Below are positions 58,361 to 64,000 of a stretch of 64,000 bases of DNA, in pieces. Location of the stretch: IMG/VR virus record IMGVR_UViG_3300046321_000098, positions 18,012 through 82,011 of that record. One strand, given 5' to 3'. The position numbers and the translations under genes are program-made. Origin of the DNA: a virus. The notes under the pieces are model-generated. The model made no database searches. It saw nothing but the letters and a program-made list of their open reading frames with translations, and was not told the DNA's origin. Each line of letters starts with the position of its first letter. The first letter of the stretch is position 1.

Positions 58361-58587
58361 AATCTCTCCCTTTCCTCATAAATCCGTTGTTCAATCTCTT
58401 GCCACTGCCTAGAGGATAAGTGCCGTAGAAGCTCCAGTGTACCGTTACCTAGTTTAACTTCCTCTAGTTGGACAACGGCTTGCTCAGGTGGCTCTATATC
58501 TGTCGCTGGTACAGAGGGTTCATAGTAGTAAGAACACTCTAATTCGAGATCTAGGAAGCCCCCTAGGGGTATTGTTATCATATTCAT
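58357..58587 (-). CDS. Hypothetical protein, 76 aa
   Basis: MITIPLGGFLDLELECSYYY then a helical C-terminus (LSSRQWQEIEQRIYEE). ATGA overlaps on both sides place it in the operon with the HNH gene. Unrecognised. Confidence 0.55.
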   Translation of the reverse strand: MNMITIPLGGFLDLELECSYYYEPSVPATDIEPPEQAVVQLEEVKLGNGTLELLRHLSSRQWQEIEQRIYEERERL

Positions 58588-59177
58588 AACTGTCCATCCT
58601 GTTTTCCATGACGTTCTGTGTAGGCTGCACCTAATAGCTTTAAATTAGCCATTTCAAGCTCACGCCTAGCAACAGCAGCAGCTAATGCTGCTTCTAGTGT
58701 AAGCCACTCACGGATACCAAAGTAGGCATAACAACGATTACCGTTTATATCACACCAGTAAGCCTCATAACCCCTGATTGCATCATACTTATTACGCATA
58801 GCTTTCACACCAGTAGGTAGGTCAGTATCACGTCTGTTTTGCTTTGACATGTTCTGGTGATTAACTTTGTTAGTCACATCTCTAAGGTTTTCAATCTTGT
58901 TATTAGAAGGATTACCGTCAATGTGGTCTATGTGGTTATCAGGGAACTTACCGTAGGTTACGAACCAGACTAGACGGTGTGATCTGAAGTTGCCCCCGTT
59001 TATCCTGATTTCGATGTAACCATCTTTGGTTAGATAACCAGCCTTACTTCCAGCTCTGACTCTAGATCGAAGAGAAGGTCGCACTCTCCAATAAAACACA
59101 CTCTCTGGTAACCTCAACTCCAGTAATGCTTCCACCTGCTCTAATGTAAGAGCCAATTCTTTTTTACTTGCAACCAC
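58584..59177 (-). CDS. HNH homing endonuclease
   Basis: 197 residues, GTG start. ALTLEQVEALLELRLPESVF, SHRLVWFVTYGKFPDNH and IDHIDGNPSNNKIENLRD (HNH_3), then YEAYWCDINGNRCYAYFG and RRELEMANLKLLGAAYTERHG. Paralogue of the nuclease half of 36585. Inserted within a reverse operon with a 4-nt overlap downstream. Confidence 0.88.
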   Translation of the reverse strand: MVASKKELALTLEQVEALLELRLPESVFYWRVRPSLRSRVRAGSKAGYLTKDGYIEIRINGGNFRSHRLVWFVTYGKFPDNHIDHIDGNPSNNKIENLRDVTNKVNHQNMSKQNRRDTDLPTGVKAMRNKYDAIRGYEAYWCDINGNRCYAYFGIREWLTLEAALAAAVARRELEMANLKLLGAAYTERHGKQDGQL

Positions 59178-59188
59178 TTCTGTTTCCT

Positions 59189-59500
59189 TTAGTGCAAACT
59201 ATCTTCTACGCGGAAATATAATTCCTCGCCACTATCGAGACTGAATAATCTAAACTCCGTCAAATCCAAAGCAGCAATAATCCGTATAGCAATTTCAAAC
59301 GTACTGTATCTGCCCAACTCTCTTGGTTCACAAGCCGCCCCACTTGGTACAATAACAACAACTTGTTCATTAGACGGTGTAAAGCTGTCCATACTGCCAA
59401 CAGTGAACAATCGTGCAACTTTTTGTTCGCTGGTAAAACGTGATTGGTTAGCTGGCATGTGTGCTTCGTTTAGTGCAGGTTCAGGGTGTAATTGATTCAT
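59189..59500 (-). CDS. Hypothetical protein, 103 aa
   Basis: NEQVVVIVPSGAACEPRELG then FEIAIRIIAALDLTEFRLFS. First gene behind the phased promoter at 59527. Unrecognised. Confidence 0.6.
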   Translation of the reverse strand: MNQLHPEPALNEAHMPANQSRFTSEQKVARLFTVGSMDSFTPSNEQVVVIVPSGAACEPRELGRYSTFEIAIRIIAALDLTEFRLFSLDSGEELYFRVEDSLH

Positions 59501-59526
59501 AAGATACTCCTTTTGTTAAAAACTTA

Positions 59527-59574
59527 ATTATAGCACTCACCTATTAAAAAGCAAGTGCTGTTACACAATGTTAC
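59527..59574 (-). promoter_or_regulatory. Reverse promoter, phased GTAAC pair in register
   Basis: Reverse reading: GTAAC (59574), GTAAC (59564) and TTGCTT (59554) exactly 10 bp apart, a 16-bp spacer, TATAAT (59532-59527), then AAGTTTTTAACAAAAGGAG. This is the same architecture as 38549-38596. Confidence 0.8.
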
Positions 59575-59889
59575 TTAGGGCGTTAATGCCAACTCATCCA
59601 CCAAGGGTGCATCTGTTTCAGTTTCCTCATCATCGTTCAAAGGCTGAATAGGGCTTAACCAAGAATCAGGTATGTAACCCTCGGTAGCTTTACCATACAT
59701 TGTCTTTATATTACCAGAAACAAGCCAGAAATCATCTGTGTCTATGGCTGCCCAAGCTTCACCGTGGATAATTATCTTATCCCCACGGTTATAGTGCCCT
59801 ACATGCTTAACACAAGTTACAATCTTACCAATGTTCTCTTTTCTTATGGCTTTCCTAATAAAAGCTAAGTCGCCTAGTTTGCATTTCAT
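59575..59889 (-). CDS. Hypothetical protein, 104 aa
   Basis: MKCKLGDLAFIRKAIRKENI then GKIVTCVKHVGHYNRGDKII and YIPDSWLSPIQPL: a phage family of unknown function. RBS aaagggggt. The stop lies just before the phased operator. Confidence 0.65.
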   Translation of the reverse strand: MKCKLGDLAFIRKAIRKENIGKIVTCVKHVGHYNRGDKIIIHGEAWAAIDTDDFWLVSGNIKTMYGKATEGYIPDSWLSPIQPLNDDEETETDAPLVDELALTP

Positions 59890-59925
59890 TTATTACCCCC
59901 TTTTTTTTTCTGCATATAAAACCGA

Positions 59926-59954
59926 AGTTTAGCACAGATTCGAAGTAAAAACAA
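59926..59954 (-). promoter_or_regulatory. Reverse promoter for the 59.9 kb gene
   Basis: Reverse TTGTTT (59954-59949), 17 bp, TAAACT (59931-59926) with an extended TGTGC preceding it. Confidence 0.5.
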
Positions 59955-59985
59955 GTAATATTTAAGATATTTAGTGGTATTTCAC

Positions 59986-60014
59986 TTGCTTTTTAGGTAA
60001 TTTTGTGTTACAAT
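59986..60014 (+). promoter_or_regulatory. Forward promoter of the structured-RNA/tRNA arm
   Basis: TTGCTT (59986-59991), 17 bp, TACAAT (60009-60014). GTAAT at 59997 and GTTAC at 60007 (10 bp apart) lie inside the promoter, so the regulator may repress here. Confidence 0.65.
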
Positions 60015-60020
60015 TATTCT

Positions 60021-60433
60021 AATACAGAGAATATTAACTGATTCTAAGTTTTAACTTTTGAGCAACATCGCTCTACTGTAAAAAGACTCTTCGGTGAGTG
60101 GCTCTGACTAAGCTATGCATGGTTCGTCAACGAGGAATGTCTCGCTGTGTTGACGTAGACAGGGGGGATGGGCGGCTTAGAACGAGCCTCGTAATGCAGT
60201 AGCCTTAATTGGACGATTTCAAAGAACTTAAATGTTTTCTACTTCAATCATATAAGTAGAGGGGGGTTGAGCTGACAGACCATGAGCTACTTAACAACTA
60301 GCATCTGTAACTGCAAGATAGCCTAAATGATATTTATCTTTATTTCTTTATAGTTGCTCTTTATTGGGCACAGGGGATGGGGGGAGTATCGTTCAAAGAT
60401 ATAACTACGTCTGTACGATTTAAAAGGTAATTT
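60021..60433 (+). ncRNA. Structured non-coding leader RNA, about 410 nt
   Basis: No ORF. Hairpins: GAGC/GCTC (60060-60073), ACTC-TTCGGT-GAGT (60086-60099), CGTCAAC/GTTGACG (60125-60155) enclosing CGAG/CTCG, CTACTT/AAGTAG (60239-60259). Three G-rich tracts occur (AGGGGGGATGGGCGG near 60161, GAGGGGGG near 60259, GGGGATGGGGGG near 60373). Starts near a promoter at 59986 and runs into the gene at 60434. Confidence 0.5.
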
Positions 60434-60628
60434 ATGAAAGTTTGTAGCTGTGGTGGTGTAATCACGCCACGAATGGTCAAAGAGGGTACTGTATGGCACT
60501 GCCCTTCGTGCGGGAGATATGAAGTGCTAAGTTATAAGGACGCTCTTAGTACCTTAGATGTAGTTTTCAATACAGGTAAGAACGAAAAAACCCTAAAAGA
60601 GTCTTTAATGGGCTTATCTATATGTTAG
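60434..60628 (+). CDS. Zinc-ribbon protein, 64 aa
   Basis: KVCSCGGVITPRMVKEGTVW then HCPSCGRYEVLSY: two CxC/CxxC pairs forming a zinc ribbon. Overlaps the next gene. Nucleic-acid binding is plausible. Confidence 0.6.
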   Translation: MKVCSCGGVITPRMVKEGTVWHCPSCGRYEVLSYKDALSTLDVVFNTGKNEKTLKESLMGLSIC

Positions 60629-60741
60629 CCAGTATCCGTCAAATCAATGCAGCCCAAGTAATCATCTTGGGTGCAGTACTAATAATGCTTTCTGCAGTCC
60701 TTATGACCGTCCTTTTAACTCAGTACGCACCTCAGACATAG
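60622..60741 (+). CDS. Tiny membrane protein, 39 aa
   Basis: MLASIRQINAAQVIILGAVL then a membrane span (IMLSAVLMTVLL). Overlaps both neighbours. Confidence 0.5.
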   Translation: MLASIRQINAAQVIILGAVLIMLSAVLMTVLLTQYAPQT

Positions 60742-61307
60742 TGCATGGCTTAGTAGCTATTAAAGCTCCTGTAAACTTGTTTAAACACTCTAATAGACAC
60801 AAGAAAAACCCCTACAGCATGGAAATACAAAGATTAAATGAACTTCTAGTCTACGAGCCATTGACAGGTGAGATATTTACTAGGCTTCCGTTTCGTAAAA
60901 TGTGCCCTGATTCGGAGAACTTTATTGTTGTTTGGGATAAAGTACAACAGAAAAGAACAAAGTTCAAGGTTGATCGCCTTGCATGGCAGCTAGGTAATAA
61001 CAAAAGGCTGAGGAAAAATCAACGAGTTCTGCATAAGAATCTAAACACTGACGACAACAGACTTGTAAACCTAAGCACAGTATCGCTTAGTATTTTCAGT
61101 AAGATAAATGAAGCAGCACGGAATCTCAAAGGAGAACTTAGGGTTCTTCCACATGAAAAAGACCAATATGATTTTTGTGTGCATTATTTTGAGAATAAAC
61201 TTAAAAGAGCAGAAAGATTTAGTGATATTGTGTTTGCTCAAAAGAGGCTACTTGTGCTACAATTGAAGTTCGCTAAGGTTTTGACAAAATATTGTCTATT
61301 TGAATAA
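60741..61307 (+). CDS. Degenerate HNH-like protein
   Basis: 188 residues from GTG 60741; ATG 60819 (MEIQRLNELLVYEPLTGEIF) is an alternative that matches the HNH family start. VDRLAWQLGNNKRLRKN then VLHKNLNTDDNRLVNL aligns with HRLAWLYVYG then DHINGNPSDNSIHNL. Catalytic residues appear changed (VLHKN for IDHIN). May be an inactive homing endonuclease relative. Confidence 0.6.
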   Translation: MHGLVAIKAPVNLFKHSNRHKKNPYSMEIQRLNELLVYEPLTGEIFTRLPFRKMCPDSENFIVVWDKVQQKRTKFKVDRLAWQLGNNKRLRKNQRVLHKNLNTDDNRLVNLSTVSLSIFSKINEAARNLKGELRVLPHEKDQYDFCVHYFENKLKRAERFSDIVFAQKRLLVLQLKFAKVLTKYCLFE

Positions 61308-61318
61308 AGGAGTGTTAA

Positions 61319-61510
61319 ATGAAAATTAAGAATTTAATTGAGTTGTTGAGTAAGTTAAACCCAGAGGCTGAAATCAAGATAGGAGGATGGAAAGAGCAGA
61401 ATAACATCTCTCGTTACACCTGGGACAGTGAAAGCCTACAGGAGAAACACATTCACTTCTGTCGAGATAAAGATGAGAAGTTAACTGTTCACTTGGAGTT
61501 TGATATATGA
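61319..61510 (+). CDS. Small phage protein, 63 aa
   Basis: MKIKNLIELLSKLNPEAEIK resembles the start of the next gene (TVHELIEYLSGCKPDAVVF), a widespread short phage family. RBS aaaggagtg. Unknown function. Confidence 0.6.
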   Translation: MKIKNLIELLSKLNPEAEIKIGGWKEQNNISRYTWDSESLQEKHIHFCRDKDEKLTVHLEFDI

Positions 61511-61695
61511 CAGTTCACGAACTTATAGAGTACCTTTCAGGATGCAAACCTGATGCTGTTGTTTTTATACCCGTTATAAAAAATTACAACGAAATAGAGC
61601 TAAAACCACTAGGGTATGTAGACATTGATACATTCAATGGAAAAACCTATTGTTACCCTTACGAGGCAGATAGATTAGAAATTAACTTAACCTAA
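61507..61695 (+). CDS. Small phage protein, 62 aa, relative of the preceding gene
   Basis: ATGA overlap. N-terminal motif shared with the previous gene; ends with YCYPYEADRLEINLT. Unknown function. Confidence 0.6.
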   Translation: MTVHELIEYLSGCKPDAVVFIPVIKNYNEIELKPLGYVDIDTFNGKTYCYPYEADRLEINLT

Positions 61696-61706
61696 TTGTA
61701 TTTCCC

Positions 61707-61735
61707 TTGACTTTATTGTAACTTTATGATACAAT
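61707..61735 (+). promoter_or_regulatory. Forward promoter
   Basis: TTGACT (61707-61712), 17 bp, TACAAT (61730-61735). A single GTAAC (61719) lies in the spacer. Confidence 0.65.
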
Positions 61736-61934
61736 AGATTATCAAGCAAATTTAAACAAGGCGAGTTAAGTAAATGCGGTAAGGACTAATTCCACCGTCT
61801 CTGACTTTAAGTGCAACTTTATATCCTCTGCTTGATAATAATCCGCTTGCAATTTTTACTCTCCTTTTAATTGAACAAGCTGCAGGATTCGGTAACCTGC
61901 CTAAACTATGCTCCCCTTATAATAATAAAAACAA
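61736..61934 (+). other. Structured leader with long-range pairing
   Basis: TTATCAAGCA (61739-61748) pairs with TGCTTGATAA (61829-61838), enclosing about 80 bases. A 200-base leader before the Cys-rich gene at 61935, with no ORF. Confidence 0.45.
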
Positions 61935-62117
61935 ATGGCTAAATGTGAATTTTGCAATACGAACTTCTCCTCTGCTCTACCAGTCTGCACAAGTGCCTGT
62001 AGATTTTGTAGTTTTCCAGAGGCGATACCAGATCAAGCGTTAAAAGAAGAATTTGGAAGCCTCTTTAATCCAACAGGTGTTACTCAGGTTCCAAAATACG
62101 AAGATTTTGAAGAATAG
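61935..62117 (+). CDS. Small zinc-finger protein, 60 aa
   Basis: MAKCEFCNTNFSSALPVCTS and ACRFCSFPEA: three Cys pairs. No strong RBS (aataaaaacaa), so expression is uncertain. Unknown function. Confidence 0.5.
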   Translation: MAKCEFCNTNFSSALPVCTSACRFCSFPEAIPDQALKEEFGSLFNPTGVTQVPKYEDFEE

Positions 62118-62119
62118 TG

Positions 62120-62147
62120 TTGACAATTAGCACGATTGTGCTATAAT
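62120..62147 (+). promoter_or_regulatory. Strong promoter of the tRNA cluster
   Basis: TTGACA (62120-62125), 16 bp, TATAAT (62142-62147) with extended GTGC. The transcript starts with hairpins (GAAGGTAAAC/GTTTACTCGTCTTC at about 62166-62192, TTGTG-TAC-CACAA at 62197) before tRNA-Met. Confidence 0.8.
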
Positions 62148-62247
62148 TAAGTTTCTCAGCAAAAAGAAGGTAAACAGTTTACTCGTCTTCTAGGATTGTG
62201 TACCACAAGCTGATGACGCTTCGGAAAGACGAAGACTAATTAAATAT

Positions 62248-62322
62248 AGCGGGATAGCTGTTGGTTGCACAGCAAGGCTCATAATCTTGTGTACGGACGT
62301 TCGATTCGTCCTCCCGCTTCCA
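62248..62322 (+). tRNA. tRNA-Met(CAU)
   Basis: Acceptor AGCGGGA/TCCCGCT, D-stem GCTG/CAGC, anticodon stem CAAGG/TCTTG with loop CTCATAA, T-arm GGACG-TTCGATT-CGTCC, TCCA encoded. A1-U72 excludes the initiator. Could be a CAU tRNA-Ile2 if lysidine-modified; the discriminator is U rather than the usual A. Confidence 0.88.
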
Positions 62323-62506
62323 AACAACCTAAGATACTGAGACTGTTAGGGGTTTCCTGATAGACGCGCACTCAGTTGTAAGTTGTAACCTGTCTTGCCA
62401 GAAGCCATTACGCTTTGGAAGGTTTGACCGAGCTACGTAGAGGTAGCACTAAATAACATGGCTCCCGTCGGTCAGATACATTTAACTGCTTGGGGTTCTT
62501 TTACAT
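62323..62506 (+). other. Structured spacer between tRNA genes
   Basis: TGACCGA (62425-62431) pairs with TCGGTCA (62468-62474), enclosing GCTAC/GTAGC (62432-62447). No ORF and no further tRNA found. Possibly a processed small RNA. Confidence 0.5.
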
Positions 62507-62582
62507 TACTTGGTAGCTCAATTGGCAGAGCACTAGCCTCCAAAGTTAGTGGTTCTAGGTTCAATTCCTAGTCGAGTAGCCA
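62507..62582 (+). tRNA. tRNA-Trp(CCA)
   Basis: Acceptor TACTTGG/TCGAGTA with discriminator G, D-stem GCTC/GAGC, anticodon stem CTAGC/GTTAG with loop CTCCAAA, T-arm CTAGG-TTCAATT-CCTAG, CCA encoded. Confidence 0.92.
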
Positions 62583-62598
62583 TCACAAAGGAAACAGG

Positions 62599-63102
62599 AT
62601 GATTATCGAAACTATTATAGGCTGTGTTATTGTCGCAGCAGGTTACTACTTCTACAAAGAGCATAAAAAAGACTCTAAGCAAGAAACACCACTTGCTGCA
62701 CCTATCCCCTTAGCTGGACGATATACAGGCTTATTGACCCCTCCTACAGCTCCTGATGGGTCAATGCTGGCTTGGGCAGCACCTAACGATGAACATGCTC
62801 CTGCTTATACCGCAAAGATTTTAGCGGAGCGCCCTGATTGGCATCTTGCGGGGTATTGCCAAGCTGGTACATGGGACTTTACTGTGCATCCTGATAATAA
62901 GATTACAGGTGCTGCATTACTGTTCAGTGAATACAGTGAACCGATTATGGGGACACCCTCTGTAGACGGTAACGGTAATGTTACTATGGCACTTGCAAGC
63001 CACTGGATTAGCCTTTCGTTTAAGGATGGGAAGGTTACTGGGAAGCTTTGGGAGGGTCACGATGAGCTGAAACGTTCTATTGTGGCTGGTAATAAGGTTT
63101 AA
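62599..63102 (+). CDS. Membrane-anchored hypothetical protein, 167 aa
   Basis: N-terminal membrane anchor IIETIIGCVIVAAGYYFY, then KEHKKDSKQETP and a beta-rich domain (GKVTGKLWEGHDELKRS). RBS aaaggaaac. Lies between tRNA-Trp and tRNA-Thr. Unknown function. Confidence 0.6.
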   Translation: MIIETIIGCVIVAAGYYFYKEHKKDSKQETPLAAPIPLAGRYTGLLTPPTAPDGSMLAWAAPNDEHAPAYTAKILAERPDWHLAGYCQAGTWDFTVHPDNKITGAALLFSEYSEPIMGTPSVDGNGNVTMALASHWISLSFKDGKVTGKLWEGHDELKRSIVAGNKV

Positions 63103-63111
63103 GAAGAATTA

Positions 63112-63187
63112 GCTCTTGTAACTCAATTGGTAGAGTGCCAACCTTGTAAGTTGGAAGTAATGGGTTCGAAACCTGTCGGGAGCACCA
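63112..63187 (+). tRNA. tRNA-Thr(UGU)
   Basis: Acceptor GCTCTTG/CGGGAGC (two G-U pairs), D-stem ACTC/GAGT, anticodon stem CCAAC/GTTGG with loop CTTGTAA, T-arm ATGGG-TTCGAAA-CCTGT, ACCA encoded. Confidence 0.9.
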
Positions 63188-63294
63188 AGACCCACCTTAG
63201 GGCATGTTGTGAAGTCGGTAAGCTTAAAACGCTTGGTGTCACACACAGGAAGTAAGCGCCTGTCTAAATAAAGACTTACCTTAATTTTAACAGA

Positions 63295-63316
63295 GTCGCC
63301 TAGGGCGGCTTTTGGC
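63295..63316 (+). terminator. Terminator before the terminase genes
   Basis: GTCGCC-TAG-GGCGGC followed by TTTTGG. Separates the tRNA transcript from terS. Confidence 0.75.
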
Positions 63317-63333
63317 GTTTCAAGGATTTAATT

Positions 63334-63705
63334 ATGGCATTTCAAAAAAAAACAGCAGAGGGTGAGTATGACCCAAAGATTAACCTCAACGGCAGACCCA
63401 AAGGTGACGGGAAAAAGTTGACGAATAGGGAAGTGCGCGAGAGGGAGTTTTTGTCGCTCTTGCGCAAGTTAAAGCCCTTAGTTGCTCAGTCGATTTCAAC
63501 GGCTTGTAAGATTATGGGGAATGAAGAAGCCTCACATATGAATCGCTTAAAAGCTGCTACGATTATTTTGAGTGAGTACAAATCGGCTTTAGAGAACACT
63601 TATAATGAGAATTATGATGAGGCTGAAGCAGAAGAGGTGCAGCCAACAGGCAAGGGTGCAGTGTTCAGTTTAAAGATGATTTCCAATAATGACGAAATCA
63701 AATAA
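63334..63705 (+). CDS. terS: Terminase small subunit-like protein
   Basis: 123 residues. INLNGRPKGDGKKLTNREVR then REREFLSLLRKLKPLVAQSI, and KIMGNEEASHMNRLKAATIIL, the helical TerS type. Directly upstream of the large subunit, with aaaggattt between. It would recognise the packaging site and recruit TerL. Confidence 0.75.
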   Translation: MAFQKKTAEGEYDPKINLNGRPKGDGKKLTNREVREREFLSLLRKLKPLVAQSISTACKIMGNEEASHMNRLKAATIILSEYKSALENTYNENYDEAEAEEVQPTGKGAVFSLKMISNNDEIK

Positions 63706-63727
63706 GAATAATAAATAAAGGATTTAA

Positions 63728-64000
63728 ATGTCAGGTGAACTTGTATTTGCTCCTGCATCAAGGGCACAGGAACAGTACCTCCAGAGTGATGCGGATATAA
63801 CTTTTACGGGGGCGCTGCAGGGGCAGGTAAGTCCTTTTGCCTTCTTGGTTCATTCCTAAAGTTCTGTCACCACCCTCGAACAAGGGGTGTGATATTCCGT
63901 AAGACAACAAAACAACTTAGTAACAGTGGCGGTCTTTTTGATGCAGCTATCCAACTATATAAAAAAGTTGACCCAAATTTAAAGATTAGAAACCGTGACT
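63728..64000 (+). CDS. terL: Terminase large subunit, 5' part, apparently frameshifted, runs off the window
   Basis: ATG 63728, RBS aaaggattt. Frame 1 gives MSGELVFAPASRAQEQYLQS then TFTG, and stops at TAA 63857. The expected Walker A continuation GAAGAGKSFCLLGSFLKF and RGVIFRKTTKQLSNSGGLFD is in another frame from the G-run at 63808-63812 to the window end. A sixth G would give TFTGGAAGAGKS. So either the run was under-called or the gene is broken. TerL is the ATPase motor and nuclease that packages DNA. Confidence 0.85.

Noticed and set aside
1-64000. CRISPR array
   Set aside because: I found no set of identical 25-40-bp direct repeats with regular unique spacers; the repeats at 44.17 and 45.1 kb are degenerate and lack spacers of constant length.
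1-64000. Insertion sequence or integrase/attachment site
   Set aside because: No transposase or recombinase motif and no tRNA-fragment repeat indicating integration.

Overview
The window is a large part of a tailed double-stranded DNA phage genome, most likely a siphovirus-type lytic phage of a Gram-negative host. Evidence: an 1884-residue tape measure, a Gram-negative lysis cassette (holin, GH24 endolysin, Rz with Rz1 embedded in another frame), a T7-like replication set, ribonucleotide reductase and ThyX, tRNA genes, and terminase at the right edge. I see no integrase, repressor or plasmid partition gene. The DNA is AT-rich, Shine-Dalgarno sites are strong (AAAGGAG), and stop/start overlaps (ATGA, TAATG) are common. 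I cannot name the host or phage genus.

Layout. 0.1-9.4 kb: tail genes (tape measure, distal/fibre-like proteins, a permuted papain-like enzyme). 9.4-11.1 kb: lysis. 11.2-13.9 kb: small accessory genes, including a frameshifted Dam-type methylase. 13.9-25.3 kb: replication and recombination (primase-helicase, DNA polymerase A with an intein, SSB-like protein, 5'-3' exonuclease, endonuclease VII-like protein, HTH-exonuclease). 25.3-33.5 kb: nucleotide metabolism (MazG-like, dATP/dGTP pyrophosphohydrolase domain, ThyX, NrdB, NrdA, dCMP deaminase) and a SprT protease. 33.5-43.8 kb: accessory genes, a SleB-like hydrolase, lipoproteins and two tRNA loci. 44.1-45.6 kb: a gene-poor control region with a small reverse operon and a striking array of promoter-operator units. 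45.6-49.9 kb: many tiny genes, two of them broken. 49.9-51.26 kb: 1.36 kb without genes where forward and reverse transcription converge, with two perfect DnaA boxes and a run of tri-loop hairpins. 51.3-59.9 kb: reverse-strand genes (SF2-like ATPase, methylase, ClpP-like, PhoH, small genes). 59.9-63.3 kb: forward structured RNAs, tRNA-Met, tRNA-Trp and tRNA-Thr, and small genes. 63.3-64 kb: terminase small subunit and the start of the large subunit.

The most interesting signal is regulatory. Pairs of the pentamer GTAAC/GTTAC (or one-base variants) spaced exactly 10 bp apart sit upstream of promoters on both strands at about a dozen places. At three of them the pair lies in exact 10-bp register with the -35 hexamer. 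Four such units are tandemly arrayed at 45.10-45.32 kb. This looks like the binding site of a phage regulator not identified here. Second are two dense structured-RNA regions (55.25-55.71 kb reverse, 60.02-60.43 kb forward).

Several genes are interrupted: terminase large subunit in the Walker A region, the Dam methylase, two adjacent small genes at 49.5-49.9 kb, and an in-frame TAA at 38845. Three of these are explained by one missing G, so sequencing error must be excluded before they are read as biology.
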